Origin: Silvania confinis
GTDB lineage: Bacteria > Pseudomonadota > Gammaproteobacteria > Enterobacterales > Enterobacteriaceae
Assembly: GCF_025564085.1 (NCBI RefSeq)
Contig: NZ_JAMGZJ010000077.1
Span: 682,001 to 746,000 of the forward strand
Length of the DNA: 64,000 bases
Direction of reading: 5' to 3'
Shown: in pieces, positions 1-11,435 of the stretch
How the letters are laid out: each line of letters opens with the position of its first letter
Position numbering within the stretch: the stretch's first letter is position 1
Program-made: the position numbers and the translations under genes
The notes under the pieces: generated by a model
What the model was told of the DNA's origin: nothing
The model's database searches: none
The model's input: only the letters and a program-made list of their open reading frames with translations

Positions 1-449
1 CGGCCTACCGTTTCTGGCAGCATATCGCAGCCAGTACGCGACGGCACATTATACAGAATTTGCGGCAAGTCAGTATGTTCAGCGATGGCTTTGAAATGCT
101 GGAACAGACCTTCCTGCGTCGGGCGGTTGTAGTAAGGGGTTACCGTCAGGCACCCGATCACGCCGCTGTCGTTAAAACGCTGGGTCAGGCTGATGGCTTC
201 AGCTGTGGCGTTGGCGCCCGTACCGGCAATGACCGGAATACGTCCGTCAGCCAGCTCAAGGGTCATCATTACCACTTCACCATGCTCTTCGTGGCTCAGC
301 GTAGCAGATTCACCGGTAGTCCCTACCGAAACAATCGCCGAGGTTCCGCTGGCGACATGATAATCAATCAGTTTCTTCAGGCTTGACCGGCAGACATTAC
401 CTTTCTCATCCATCGGTGTAACAAGCGCAACAATACTTCCCGTGAACAT
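1..449 (-). CDS. dapA: 4-hydroxy-tetrahydrodipicolinate synthase, N-terminal part (cut by window edge)
   Basis: Condenses pyruvate with aspartate semialdehyde in the first committed step of lysine and diaminopimelate synthesis, in the cytosol. About 149 of the usual ~292 residues are inside the window. The translation begins [18 protein letters not shown] and carries the family GTTGES loop (about residues 43-48) and the NVPSRTG segment near the edge. The catalytic lysine lies beyond the window. The ATG at 447-449 is preceded by an AGGA ribosome site. The gene is divergent from gcvR, as in E. coli. The identification is secure, but the C-terminal half cannot be assessed. Confidence 0.95.
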   Translation of the reverse strand, partial: MFTGSIVALVTPMDEKGNVCRSSLKKLIDYHVASGTSAIVSVGTTGESATLSHEEHGEVVMMTLELADGRIPVIAGTGANATAEAISLTQRFNDSGVIGCLTVTPYYNRPTQEGLFQHFKAIAEHTDLPQILYNVPSRTGCDMLPETVG

Positions 450-593
450 GGGCCATCCTCTGTGCGTGCAAGAGCCTCAATGGTACGTTTGGTGCTGTAA
501 TAAAAGCAAGCGACGTGAGGCCTCCAGGTTATTGTATGCCGGTTTTTTTTATGCTTTCCTTAGAACACTTAACCACGCAAAGGAAGAACAGGT
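450..593. promoter_or_regulatory. Divergent dapA / gcvR promoter region
   Basis: This 144-base gap separates two divergent starts and must hold both promoters. The right end has an AGGAAGAAC ribosome site for gcvR at about 581-589. I do not see a clear operator. An A/T-rich run at about 541-555 could belong to either promoter. Confidence 0.4.
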
Positions 594-1166
594 TTGACAA
601 CCTCATCACAACATTACCTGGTTATCACTGCGCTGGGTGCCGACAGGCCGGGTATTGTGAACACCATCACCCGTCATGTGAGTAGCTGCGGCTGTAACAT
701 CGAAGACAGCCGACTGGCGATGCTGGGGGAAGAGTTCACCTTCATTATGCTGCTTTCCGGATCATGGAATGCCATCACCTTAATTGAATCGACCCTGCCG
801 TTAAAAGGCGCGGAGCTGGATCTGCTGATCGTGATGAAGCGCACTAACGCCCGCCCACGCCCGGCCATGCCTGCAACGGTGTGGGTGCAGGTTGAAGTGA
901 CCGACTCCCCCCATTTAATTGAACGCTTTACGGCACTGTTCGACAGCCATCAAATGAACGTTGCCGAGCTGGCTTCCCGCACCCAGCCCGGCGATGGCGA
1001 CTCTGTACCGAAGCTGTTTATCCAGATCACCGCGCATAGCCCGGCGTCGCAGGACGCATCAAATATTGAGCAAGCGTTCAAAGCCCTCTGTACAGAATTA
1101 CACGCGCAAGGCAGTATAAACGTCGTAAATTATTCCCAGCATGAACAAGATGGAGTTAAGCAATGA
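594..1166 (+). CDS. gcvR: Glycine cleavage system transcriptional repressor GcvR
   Basis: GcvR represses the glycine cleavage operon by binding GcvA when glycine is scarce. The protein has 190 residues, the E. coli length, and consists of two ACT-type domains: roughly residues 5-85 (starting HYLVITALGADRPGIV) and 90-180 (VQVEVTDSPHLIERF). The start is a TTG at 594 behind AGGAAGAACAGG. E. coli gcvR, as I recall, also starts with TTG, and no ATG fits the conserved N terminus. The stop overlaps the bcp start by four bases (ATGA), so the two genes are probably translationally coupled. Confidence 0.95.
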   Translation: MTTSSQHYLVITALGADRPGIVNTITRHVSSCGCNIEDSRLAMLGEEFTFIMLLSGSWNAITLIESTLPLKGAELDLLIVMKRTNARPRPAMPATVWVQVEVTDSPHLIERFTALFDSHQMNVAELASRTQPGDGDSVPKLFIQITAHSPASQDASNIEQAFKALCTELHAQGSINVVNYSQHEQDGVKQ

Positions 1167-1633
1167 ATCCACTGAAAGCCGGTGACATCGCACCGAAATT
1201 TAGCCTGCCCGATCAAGACGGCGAGCAAGTAAATTTAACCGACTTCCAGGGACAGCGTGTTCTGGTCTATTTCTACCCGAAAGCCATGACGCCAGGCTGT
1301 ACCGTACAAGCGTGCGGTCTACGCGATAACATGGACGATTTGAAAGCGGCAGGCGTAGACGTGCTGGGTATCAGCACCGATAAGCCAGAAAAACTGTCCC
1401 GATTTGTTGAAAAAGAGCTGCTGAACTTTACGCTGCTCTCTGACGAAGACCATCAGGTCTGTGAAGCATTTGGCGTCTGGGGTGAGAAATCCTTTATGGG
1501 CAAAACCTACGACGGCATTCATCGCATCAGCTTCCTGATCGATGCCGACGGGAAAGTTGAACATGTGTTTGATGATTTCAAAACCAGTAACCACCACGAC
1601 GTGGTGTTGAACTGGGTGAAAGCGAACGCCTGA
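1163..1633 (+). CDS. bcp: Thiol peroxidase Bcp (atypical 2-Cys peroxiredoxin)
   Basis: Reduces hydrogen peroxide and organic hydroperoxides in the cytosol, using thioredoxin as reductant. It has 156 residues, the family length, with one AhpC/TSA fold. The peroxidatic cysteine is C46 in TPGCTVQAC, and C51 five residues later is the resolving cysteine of the Bcp/PrxQ group. It overlaps gcvR by four bases. In E. coli K-12 the hyf hydrogenase operon follows. Here a BIME repeat and convergent perM follow directly. Confidence 0.96.
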   Translation: MNPLKAGDIAPKFSLPDQDGEQVNLTDFQGQRVLVYFYPKAMTPGCTVQACGLRDNMDDLKAAGVDVLGISTDKPEKLSRFVEKELLNFTLLSDEDHQVCEAFGVWGEKSFMGKTYDGIHRISFLIDADGKVEHVFDDFKTSNHHDVVLNWVKANA

Positions 1634-1644
1634 GTCGGCTTTTC

Positions 1645-1712
1645 GCCCGGCGGCGCTACGCTTGCACGGGCCTACAGGTTTTGTAGGCCGGGTAAGCGTA
1701 GCGCCACCCGGC
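1645..1712. repeat. BIME-like pair of inverted REP units
   Basis: Two head-to-head GC-rich palindromic units (left arm CCCGGCGGCGCTACGC, right arm GCGTAGCGCCACCCGG) are joined by a short stretch around position 1678. They lie between the convergent genes bcp and perM. A copy with about four differences sits inverted at 48267-48334. Such elements stabilise 3' ends or bind gyrase or IHF in enterobacteria (known of the class, not shown here). Confidence 0.85.
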
Positions 1713-1717
1713 AACAA

Positions 1718-2779
1718 TTACTCTTCAACAGCAGGCACATCCGGCCAGGCGTGGACCACCGCTTTGATAAGTGTAGCCAGCGGGATTGCAAAGAACACGC
1801 CCCAGAATCCCCACAGCCCGCCAAAAATCACCACGGACAGAATAATGACGATTGGATGCAGGTTCACCGCCTCGGAGAACAGCACCGGCACCAGCAGGTT
1901 GCCATCCAGTCCCTGAATGATCAGATAGACGACGAAACAGCTCCAGAACTCCGTGCCCAGACCAAACTGGAACAGCGCGACGCCGATCACCGGGATAGTG
2001 ACCACAAATGCTCCGATGTAGGGGATCAGCACCGAGAACCCGACCAGCACCGCCAGCAGCAGGGAATAGTTGAGGCCAAAAACAAAGAAACCAATCCAGG
2101 TGGCGACGCCCACGACGATCATTTCCGTCACTTTGCCGCGAATGTAGTTGGTAATTTGCTGGTTCATCTCCTGCCACACCTGCCCCGCCAGCCCGCGATT
2201 GCGCGGCAATACGCGGCGCACCGCGTTCAGCATTTGCTCTTTGTCCTTCACCAGGAAGAAGACCATCAGCGGGACCAGCACCAGGTACACTGCCAGCGTC
2301 AACAGGCCGACCAGCGATGCGAGGGAGAATTTCACCACCGTATCCCCCATCGTCATGATGCGGGTGCGGACGTTTTCCGCCATCGCATCAATAATGCCCG
2401 CATCCATCAATGCCGGATAACGGCGCGGCAGCGTAGCGGCAAAGTCAGAGAGCTTACTGAGCATCCCCGGCATATCGCGAATGAGGTTGATCCCCTGCTG
2501 CCAGGCAATCGGCATCACCACAAACGACATTAACAGCAGAATACCGGCAAAGAAGACCAGCACGATGACGCTGGCCCAGCGGCGGGAACAGCCGATGTTT
2601 TGCAGGCGAACCGTGGGCCATTCCAGCAAATAGGCAAGCACAATCGCCACCAGCAACGGTGCCAGCAGTCCACTAAAGAAAAAGAGAATGCCAAATCCGG
2701 CGACCAGAATAACCAGCAAAGCAATGGCCTCCGGGTCGCTAAAGCGTCGGCGGTACCACTGCATTAATAACTCGAGCAT
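1718..2779 (-). CDS. perM: PerM/YfgO family inner-membrane permease (AI-2E transporter superfamily)
   Basis: A polytopic inner-membrane protein of 353 residues, matching E. coli PerM. Hydrophobic blocks lie at about 20-55, 65-90, 150-180, 210-235, 240-270 and 300-340, with the usual soluble segment between. The family includes the AI-2E exporter TqsA and several putative Na+/H+ antiporters, but the substrate of PerM is not established. The ATG at 2777-2779 follows AAGGGATGT. It is divergent from bepA and convergent with bcp. Confidence 0.93.
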   Translation of the reverse strand: MLELLMQWYRRRFSDPEAIALLVILVAGFGILFFFSGLLAPLLVAIVLAYLLEWPTVRLQNIGCSRRWASVIVLVFFAGILLLMSFVVMPIAWQQGINLIRDMPGMLSKLSDFAATLPRRYPALMDAGIIDAMAENVRTRIMTMGDTVVKFSLASLVGLLTLAVYLVLVPLMVFFLVKDKEQMLNAVRRVLPRNRGLAGQVWQEMNQQITNYIRGKVTEMIVVGVATWIGFFVFGLNYSLLLAVLVGFSVLIPYIGAFVVTIPVIGVALFQFGLGTEFWSCFVVYLIIQGLDGNLLVPVLFSEAVNLHPIVIILSVVIFGGLWGFWGVFFAIPLATLIKAVVHAWPDVPAVEE

Positions 2780-3000
2780 ACATCCCTTCCCTGATTATGA
2801 TGGCTGGATGAAAAGTGTGAATTGTATCGAAGTGTCACAAAAAAGACTTCGCTTTTTATCGCGCTGTCACAAATCGCAAAAGCCTGAAAAGGGGGATGTT
2901 CTTATCGTCCTGACACGGCTACACTCGCAGAGCAGCAAGCGGTGAACGATATACAGGTTCATTGGTCAAAATAGCACACCCAAAAGACAGGACAGAGGTT

Positions 3001-4464
3001 ATGTTCAGGCAGTTGAAAAAAACGCTGGTTGCGACGCTTATTGCTGCGCTGACCGCAGGCCAGATGATGCCTGCTTTCGCTGACTCTGCCGAATCATTGC
3101 CCGACATGGGCACCTCGGCAGGAAGCACGCTCTCCATTGGTCAGGAGATGCAGATGGGCGACTTTTATGTCCGTCAGCTGCGCGGCAGTGCGCCGCTGAT
3201 TAACGACCCGCTGCTGGTGCAGTACATCAATTCGCTGGGGATGCGTCTGGTCTCGCATGCGGACTCGGTGAAAACCCCTTTTCACTTCTTTTTAATTAAT
3301 AACGATGAAATCAACGCCTTCGCCTTCTTCGGCGGAAACGTGGTGCTGCATTCAGCGTTATTCCGCTATTCCGATAACGAAAGCCAGCTGGCATCGGTAA
3401 TGGCGCACGAAATTTCTCACGTCACCCAGCGTCATCTGGCGCGCGCGATGGAAGATCAAAAGCGCAATGCGCCGCTCACCTGGGTTGGTGCGCTGGGCTC
3501 TATCCTGCTGGCAATGGCCAGTCCGCAGGCGGGGATGGCGGCGCTGACCGGTACCCTGGCAGGAACGCGTCAGGGGATGATCAGCTTTACCCAGCAAAAC
3601 GAACAGGAAGCCGACCGTATCGGGATCCAGGTGCTGCAACGCTCCGGCTTCGATCCCCAGGCGATGCCAGGTTTCCTCGAGAAATTACTCGATCAGGCGC
3701 GCTATTCTTCGCGTCCGCCGGAGATTTTGCTCACCCACCCCCTGCCTGAAAGCCGTCTCTCTGACGCCCGCAACCGCGCAAACCAGATGCGCCCGGTGGT
3801 GGTGCAGTCCTCAGAAGACTTCTATATGGCGAAGGTCAGAATTCTGGGGATGTATAACTCGGGGCGCAATCAGCTCACCAACGATCTGCTCGATGGGTTG
3901 AACAAAGGCAACGTGCGTGAACAGCGCGCGGCGCAGTATGGCCGGGCACTGCAGGCAATGGAAACCAGCAACTACGCGGAAGCACGCAAACAGCTGCAGC
4001 CGCTGCTGACGGCAGAGCCGGGCAATGCCTGGTATCTCGACCTGGCGACCGATATCGATCTGGGGCAGAACAAGGCCCAGGATGCGATTAACCGTCTTAA
4101 AGGCGCCCGTGAGCTGCGCATTAATCCGGTGTTGCAGTTAAACCTGGCGAATGCTTACTTACAGGGTGGGCAGCCGCAGGATGCGACCACCATTCTCAAC
4201 CGCTACACCTTTAGCAATAAAGATGATCCTAACGGCTGGGATCTGCTGGCCCAGGCAGAAGCCGCGCTGGGTCATCGCGATCAGGAGCTTGCCGCGCGCG
4301 CCGAAGGCTATGCCCTTGCCGGACGCCTTGATCAGGCTATTTCATTGCTGAGCAGCGCCAGTTCACAGGTGAAACTGGGTAGTCTGCAGCAGGCGCGCTA
4401 CGATGCCCGCATCGATCAGCTGCGCCAGTTGCAGCTGCGCTATCGCCCGTACGAAAAGATGTAA
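3001..4464 (+). CDS. bepA: Periplasmic M48 metalloprotease and chaperone BepA
   Basis: BepA acts in outer-membrane quality control: it helps LptD mature and degrades misassembled barrel proteins at the BAM complex. With the ATG at 3001 (AGAGG upstream) the product has 487 residues, the E. coli length. A signal peptide spans residues 1-27 (cleavage after AFA). The zinc site is HEISH at 136-140 with a glutamate further on in NEQEADR (about 198-204). The C-terminal third is a TPR domain (about 310-487). An in-frame upstream ATG at 2962 lacks family support. yfgD follows after 12 bases, probably in one operon. Confidence 0.96.
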   Translation: MFRQLKKTLVATLIAALTAGQMMPAFADSAESLPDMGTSAGSTLSIGQEMQMGDFYVRQLRGSAPLINDPLLVQYINSLGMRLVSHADSVKTPFHFFLINNDEINAFAFFGGNVVLHSALFRYSDNESQLASVMAHEISHVTQRHLARAMEDQKRNAPLTWVGALGSILLAMASPQAGMAALTGTLAGTRQGMISFTQQNEQEADRIGIQVLQRSGFDPQAMPGFLEKLLDQARYSSRPPEILLTHPLPESRLSDARNRANQMRPVVVQSSEDFYMAKVRILGMYNSGRNQLTNDLLDGLNKGNVREQRAAQYGRALQAMETSNYAEARKQLQPLLTAEPGNAWYLDLATDIDLGQNKAQDAINRLKGARELRINPVLQLNLANAYLQGGQPQDATTILNRYTFSNKDDPNGWDLLAQAEAALGHRDQELAARAEGYALAGRLDQAISLLSSASSQVKLGSLQQARYDARIDQLRQLQLRYRPYEKM

Positions 4465-4476
4465 CAAGGAGAAGAG

Positions 4477-4833
4477 ATGTCTGACGTCACGATCTACCAT
4501 AACCCGCGCTGCTCAAAGAGCCGCGATACCCTGAGCCTGCTGAAATCCAACGGTATTGACCCGCAGGTGGTGCTTTATCTGGAGACGCCGCCCGATGCGC
4601 AGACCCTGCGCACGCTGCTGAGTCAGCTGGGAATGGTCAGTGCCAGAGAGTTAATGCGCCAGAAAGAGGATCTGTATACCTCACTGGGTCTGGATGACAG
4701 CCATCTCAGCGAAGATGAACTGATTCAGGCGATGGTCAACAATCCAAAGCTGATTGAGCGCCCGATTGTGGTGGCTAACGGCAAAGCGCGTATTGGACGG
4801 CCGCCTGAACAGGTGCTTGAGATTGTGAATTAA
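4477..4833 (+). CDS. yfgD: ArsC-family glutaredoxin-like protein YfgD
   Basis: 118 residues of the ArsC/Spx thioredoxin fold. The reactive cysteine C12 sits in the N-terminal HNPRCSKSRDTL loop, as in glutathione-dependent arsenate reductases. No ars operon lies nearby, so a real role in arsenate resistance is uncertain. E. coli YfgD is annotated only as a putative reductase. Its AAGGAG ribosome site and 12-base gap from bepA point to co-transcription. It ends just before a REP-like hairpin and convergent hda. Confidence 0.9.
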   Translation: MSDVTIYHNPRCSKSRDTLSLLKSNGIDPQVVLYLETPPDAQTLRTLLSQLGMVSARELMRQKEDLYTSLGLDDSHLSEDELIQAMVNNPKLIERPIVVANGKARIGRPPEQVLEIVN

Positions 4834-4843
4834 GCATGAAGTG

Positions 4844-4868
4844 GCCCGGCGGCGCGTGCTTGCCGGGC
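4844..4868. repeat. REP-like palindrome between yfgD and hda
   Basis: The arms GCCCGGC (4844-4850) and GCCGGGC (4862-4868) enclose 11 bases. The right arm reaches the first base of the hda stop codon. It lacks a T tract, so it is more likely a REP unit than an intrinsic terminator. Confidence 0.7.
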
Positions 4869-5569
4869 TACAGATTGAGCGTTTCTTTGACGAACGGGAT
4901 AGTTAATTTTCGCTGTGCGGTAATAGAAGCTCGATCCAGCTGATCGAGGGTCACAAACAGAGTACGCATCTCGCGATCCAGACGTTTTAACAGAAAACGC
5001 CCCACGTCCTCCGGCAGTTCAAACCCGCGCAGTCGCGACCGCAGCTGCAATGCCTGCAGTTTATCTTCGTCAGAGAGCGGCTGTAATTTGTAGATTTGCC
5101 CCCAGTCGAGGCGTGAAGCCAGATCCGCCAGACCCAGATTAAGCTGACGCGGTGGACGGTCGCCGGTGATCAACAGCCGGGTTTTGCCCGATTCCAGAAT
5201 GCGGTTATAGAGATCAAAAATCGCCATTTCCCACAGCTCATCACCCGCCACGCATTCGATATTGTCGATGCAAACCAGCGAAAGCTGTTCCATGCCATCA
5301 AGAACTTCCGGCACGAACCAGGTGCGTTTATCCAACGGCACATAACCCACCGCATCGCCGCGCCCGGACAGTTCGGCACAGGCTGCATGCAGCAAATGGC
5401 TGCGGCCCGCGCCTTCACGCGACCAGATGTAGATGTAACCGCTGTGATCCTGGCGCAACACGTTTTGCAGTGCAGCCAGTAGAGAGGGGTTATCACCCGG
5501 CCAGAAACTCGCGAAAGTCTCGTCGTCGGGAAGATAAAGTGGCAAAGAGAGCTGTGCCGGTGCGTTCAG
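4868..5569 (-). CDS. hda: DnaA inactivator Hda, CTG start
   Basis: Hda is an AAA+ protein that, bound to the DNA-loaded beta clamp, stimulates ATP hydrolysis by DnaA and so prevents re-initiation of replication. The start chosen is CTG at 5567-5569, nine bases after a GAGG ribosome site. It gives 233 residues and includes the clamp-binding hexapeptide QLSLPL near the N terminus. Starting at the nearest TTG (5543-5545) would remove that motif, and no ATG is suitable. The AAA+ core follows, with a Walker A-like region GAGRSH and the Walker B-like segment CIDNIE. uraA lies upstream across a strong hairpin. Confidence 0.94.
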   Translation of the reverse strand: MNAPAQLSLPLYLPDDETFASFWPGDNPSLLAALQNVLRQDHSGYIYIWSREGAGRSHLLHAACAELSGRGDAVGYVPLDKRTWFVPEVLDGMEQLSLVCIDNIECVAGDELWEMAIFDLYNRILESGKTRLLITGDRPPRQLNLGLADLASRLDWGQIYKLQPLSDEDKLQALQLRSRLRGFELPEDVGRFLLKRLDREMRTLFVTLDQLDRASITAQRKLTIPFVKETLNL

Positions 5570-5633
5570 AAATACCTCAACCAGGTCTTACTCGGAATCG
5601 GCACCGAGTTTAACACGTAACTCGCAGGGAGAG

Positions 5634-5660
5634 AAACCGGGCGGATCGGCCGCCCGGTTT
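5634..5660 (-). terminator. Strong hairpin after uraA
   Basis: A perfect 11-base-pair stem (AAACCGGGCGG, 5634-5644, with 5650-5660) and a five-base loop lie just downstream of the uraA stop on the minus strand. The stem ends in TTT but no longer U run follows, so termination may be partial and let some transcripts reach hda. Confidence 0.6.
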
Positions 5661-5665
5661 AACGA

Positions 5666-6955
5666 TCAATGCGAGGCTTTTTCGCTCTCTTCAGCGTCCA
5701 GCACCGTCTCTTCCGGGCGAAGAACGGAGATCAGCTTGAAGATCAGACTCAGGCTGATACCGACGATGGTCGCCAGCGCCATGCCTTTCAGCTCTGCGGC
5801 ACCAATGTGTACCTTCGCGCCGCTGACGCCAATAATCAGGATCACCGAGGTGAGGATCAGGTTTTGCGCTTTGCTGTAATCCACTTTGGATTCGATCAGC
5901 ACGCGGATACCGGATGCCCCAATCACGCCGTACAGCAGCAGAGACACACCGCCCATCACCGGAACCGGAATGATTTGAATGGCCGCCGCCAGCTTACCGA
6001 CGCAGGAGAGCAGGATGGCGATAATCGCCGCCCCGCCGATAACCCAGGTGCTGTACACGCGGGTGATCGCCATAACGCCAATGTTCTCGCCGTAGGTGGT
6101 GTTTGGCGTGGAGCCAAAGAACCCGGAGATAATGGTTGAGAAGCCGTTGGCAAACATCGAGCGGTGCAGACCCGGGTCGCGGATCAGATCGCGCTTGACG
6201 ATATTTGCCGTCACCACCAGGTGCCCGACGTGCTCGGCAATGACCACCAGCGCCGCAGGCAGAATGGTGAAGATCGCAAACCATTCGAAGCGCGGAGTAT
6301 AGAAGGTCGGCAGCGCGAACCAGTGCGCCTGGGCGATTGGTGCGGTGTCCACTACGCCCATGGCGAAGGAGAGCGCATAGCCCGCCAGCACGCCAATCAG
6401 GATCGGGATAATGGCCATGAAGCCACGGAACAGCACCGAGCCAAAAACGGTCACGCCCAACGTCACCATCGAGATGATGATGGTTTTGGAATCCGGTACC
6501 TGGCCGTCGGCTGGCAGCAGACCCGCCATGCTCGCCGCAACGCCTGCCAACTCAAGACCGATAACGGCAACGATTGCGCCCATTGCCGCAGGCGGGAAAA
6601 TCACGTCCAGCCAGCCGGTACCTGCTTTCTTGACGATAAACGCCACGATGCAGAACAGCACGCCGCACATAATAAATCCGCCCAGCGCCACTTCATATCC
6701 TAACGGCAACAGCAGCAGAACCGGGGAGATAAACGCAAAGCTGGAGCCCAGATAGGCCGGAATTTTCCCTTTACAAATGAAGAGATAAAGCAGCGTCCCG
6801 ACTCCGTTAAACAGCAGCACGGTGGCCGGGTTAATGTGGAACAGGATTGGCACCAGCACGGTTGCGCCAAACATGGCGAACAGGTGCTGCAAACTAAGCG
6901 GGATTGTCTGTAAAAGCGGCGGTCTTTCACTCACCCCGATAGCACGGCGCGTCAT
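5666..6955 (-). CDS. uraA: Uracil:proton symporter UraA
   Basis: Imports uracil across the inner membrane with a proton (NCS2/UraA family). It has 429 residues, as in E. coli, with 14 predicted membrane segments. The uracil- and proton-coupling residues E241 and H245 (in AEHVGH) and E290 (in TTYGE) are present at the E. coli positions. A GAGGAAG ribosome site precedes the ATG at 6953-6955. It is co-transcribed with upp through a partial terminator, coupling uptake to conversion into UMP. Confidence 0.97.
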   Translation of the reverse strand: MTRRAIGVSERPPLLQTIPLSLQHLFAMFGATVLVPILFHINPATVLLFNGVGTLLYLFICKGKIPAYLGSSFAFISPVLLLLPLGYEVALGGFIMCGVLFCIVAFIVKKAGTGWLDVIFPPAAMGAIVAVIGLELAGVAASMAGLLPADGQVPDSKTIIISMVTLGVTVFGSVLFRGFMAIIPILIGVLAGYALSFAMGVVDTAPIAQAHWFALPTFYTPRFEWFAIFTILPAALVVIAEHVGHLVVTANIVKRDLIRDPGLHRSMFANGFSTIISGFFGSTPNTTYGENIGVMAITRVYSTWVIGGAAIIAILLSCVGKLAAAIQIIPVPVMGGVSLLLYGVIGASGIRVLIESKVDYSKAQNLILTSVILIIGVSGAKVHIGAAELKGMALATIVGISLSLIFKLISVLRPEETVLDAEESEKASH

Positions 6956-7003
6956 AGTGTCTTCCTCAAGTGTTGTGTGTTTTTAGCGGTTGGTTTTTTA
7001 TTC

Positions 7004-7030
7004 AAAAAAAAGCCGACTATCAAAGTCGGC
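7004..7030 (-). terminator. Intrinsic terminator/attenuator between upp and uraA
   Basis: Seven-base-pair stem (7012-7018 with 7024-7030), five-base loop, then eight U on the minus-strand transcript (A run 7004-7011). It lies after the upp stop and before uraA, so it should set a lower level of uraA than upp expression. Confidence 0.8.
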
Positions 7031-7048
7031 TTCTTTTTTATTATTCAA

Positions 7049-7675
7049 TTATTTGGTACCAAAAATCTTATCGCCGGCATCGCCGAGACCCGGGATGATG
7101 TACCCGTGCTCGTTCAGCCCCTGATCGACTGACGCGGTATACAATTCAACGTCCGGATGCGCTTTCTCCAGCGCGGCGAGGCCTTCTGGTGCCGCAACCA
7201 GTACCAGCACCTTGATGCTGGTGCAGCCTGCATTTTTCAGCAGGTCGATGGTGGCGATCATTGAACCACCGGTGGCAAGCATCGGGTCAACCACCAGCGC
7301 CATACGCTCATCGATGTTAGACACCAGCTTCTGGAAATACGGAACCGGCTCCAGCGTCTCTTCGTTACGGTAGATGCCGACCACGCTGATACGCGCGCTT
7401 GGCACGTGCTCCAGCACGCCTTCCATCATACCCAGGCCTGCACGCAGGATAGGCACAACGGTAATTTTTTTGCCTTTGATCTGCTCAACCTGCACCGGGC
7501 CGTTCCAGCCTTCGATGGTTACCGTTTCGGTTTCCAGGTCGGACGTCGCTTCATACGTCAGTAAGCTGCCAACTTCAGAGGCCAGTTCGCGAAAGCGCTT
7601 AGTGCTGATGTCATGCTCACGCATCAGGCCCAGCTTGTGTTTAACGAGTGGGTGTTTCACTTCCACAATCTTCAT
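7049..7675 (-). CDS. upp: Uracil phosphoribosyltransferase
   Basis: Converts uracil plus PRPP to UMP in pyrimidine salvage. From the ATG at 7673-7675 (GGAGAAAGAG upstream) the product has 208 residues, identical in length to E. coli Upp. The PRPP-binding loop DPMLATGGS lies in the middle, and the C-terminal [17 protein letters not shown] end is typical. Longer in-frame reading upstream has no family support. A perfect TATAAT (minus strand, 7718-7723) marks a promoter without a good -35, and a FNR-like palindrome lies upstream of it. Confidence 0.97.
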   Translation of the reverse strand: MKIVEVKHPLVKHKLGLMREHDISTKRFRELASEVGSLLTYEATSDLETETVTIEGWNGPVQVEQIKGKKITVVPILRAGLGMMEGVLEHVPSARISVVGIYRNEETLEPVPYFQKLVSNIDERMALVVDPMLATGGSMIATIDLLKNAGCTSIKVLVLVAAPEGLAALEKAHPDVELYTASVDQGLNEHGYIIPGLGDAGDKIFGTK

Positions 7676-7717
7676 TCTCTTTCTCCTTCGGGTGGCAGCC
7701 ACAAAAAAAATCGCCGG

Positions 7718-7723
7718 ATTATA
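7718..7723 (-). promoter_or_regulatory. Probable upp -10 element
   Basis: The minus strand reads TATAAT here, 43 bases before the upp ATG. No convincing -35 hexamer is found 16-18 bases upstream, which suggests dependence on an activator. Confidence 0.55.
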
Positions 7724-7753
7724 CCGCTTTTTTCGGTATGCGCCATACCCATC

Positions 7754-7775
7754 TTGCTTGACGTCGATCAAGCAA
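7754..7775. promoter_or_regulatory. Perfect 8-bp inverted repeat, FNR-like, upstream of upp
   Basis: TTGCTTGA and TCAAGCAA flank six bases. The core at 7758-7771 reads TTGAC-GTCG-ATCAA, nine of ten matches to the FNR consensus TTGAT-N4-ATCAA. It is centred about 53 bases upstream of the start point inferred from the TATAAT. Function is inference. Confidence 0.45.
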
Positions 7776-7810
7776 AGTGTTTACAGGCCGACAGAGATTA
7801 TAAAACAGAC

Positions 7811-7838
7811 AAAAAAAACCGGAGGGGGAGCTCCGGTT
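7811..7838 (-). terminator. Intrinsic terminator of the 6-phospho-beta-glucosidase gene
   Basis: Eight-base-pair stem AACCGGAG/CTCCGGTT (7817-7824 with 7831-7838), six-base loop, and U tract on the minus strand (A run 7811-7818). It lies 25 bases after the stop. Confidence 0.85.
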
Positions 7839-7862
7839 TTGATAATAACTCTCGTCAGGCGA

Positions 7863-11248
<3,386 letters not shown>

Positions 11249-11255
11249 TCTTTCA

Positions 11256-11278
11256 CCCGGCGGCACTGCGCCGCCGGG
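11256..11278. repeat. REP-like hairpin after purN
   Basis: A perfect nine-base-pair GC stem (CCCGGCGGC / GCCGCCGGG) with a five-base loop. There is no U tract, so it is a REP unit or a 3'-stabilising stem rather than a clear intrinsic terminator. Confidence 0.7.
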
Positions 11279-11329
11279 CAATCCCTTACCTCATTCCAAC
11301 TGATTAATAACCCTCATAAAATAATTTAA

Positions 11330-11351
11330 CTGTCATACTTTTCTGACACAG
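11330..11351 (+). promoter_or_regulatory. Possible Pho-box-like sequence upstream of ppk
   Basis: Two CTGTCAT-like words (CTGTCAT, then CTGACAC) lie about 95 bases upstream of ppk. The six-base spacing differs from the four bases of a canonical Pho box, so PhoB binding is only a possibility. Confidence 0.3.
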
Positions 11352-11435
11352 TTGGACATATTGTGGAAATGCTCGCCATAATAAGGGCGAGACGGATTTA
11401 CCACGTCCTGTGATTGAACTGGAGTGTGAGCAGTA

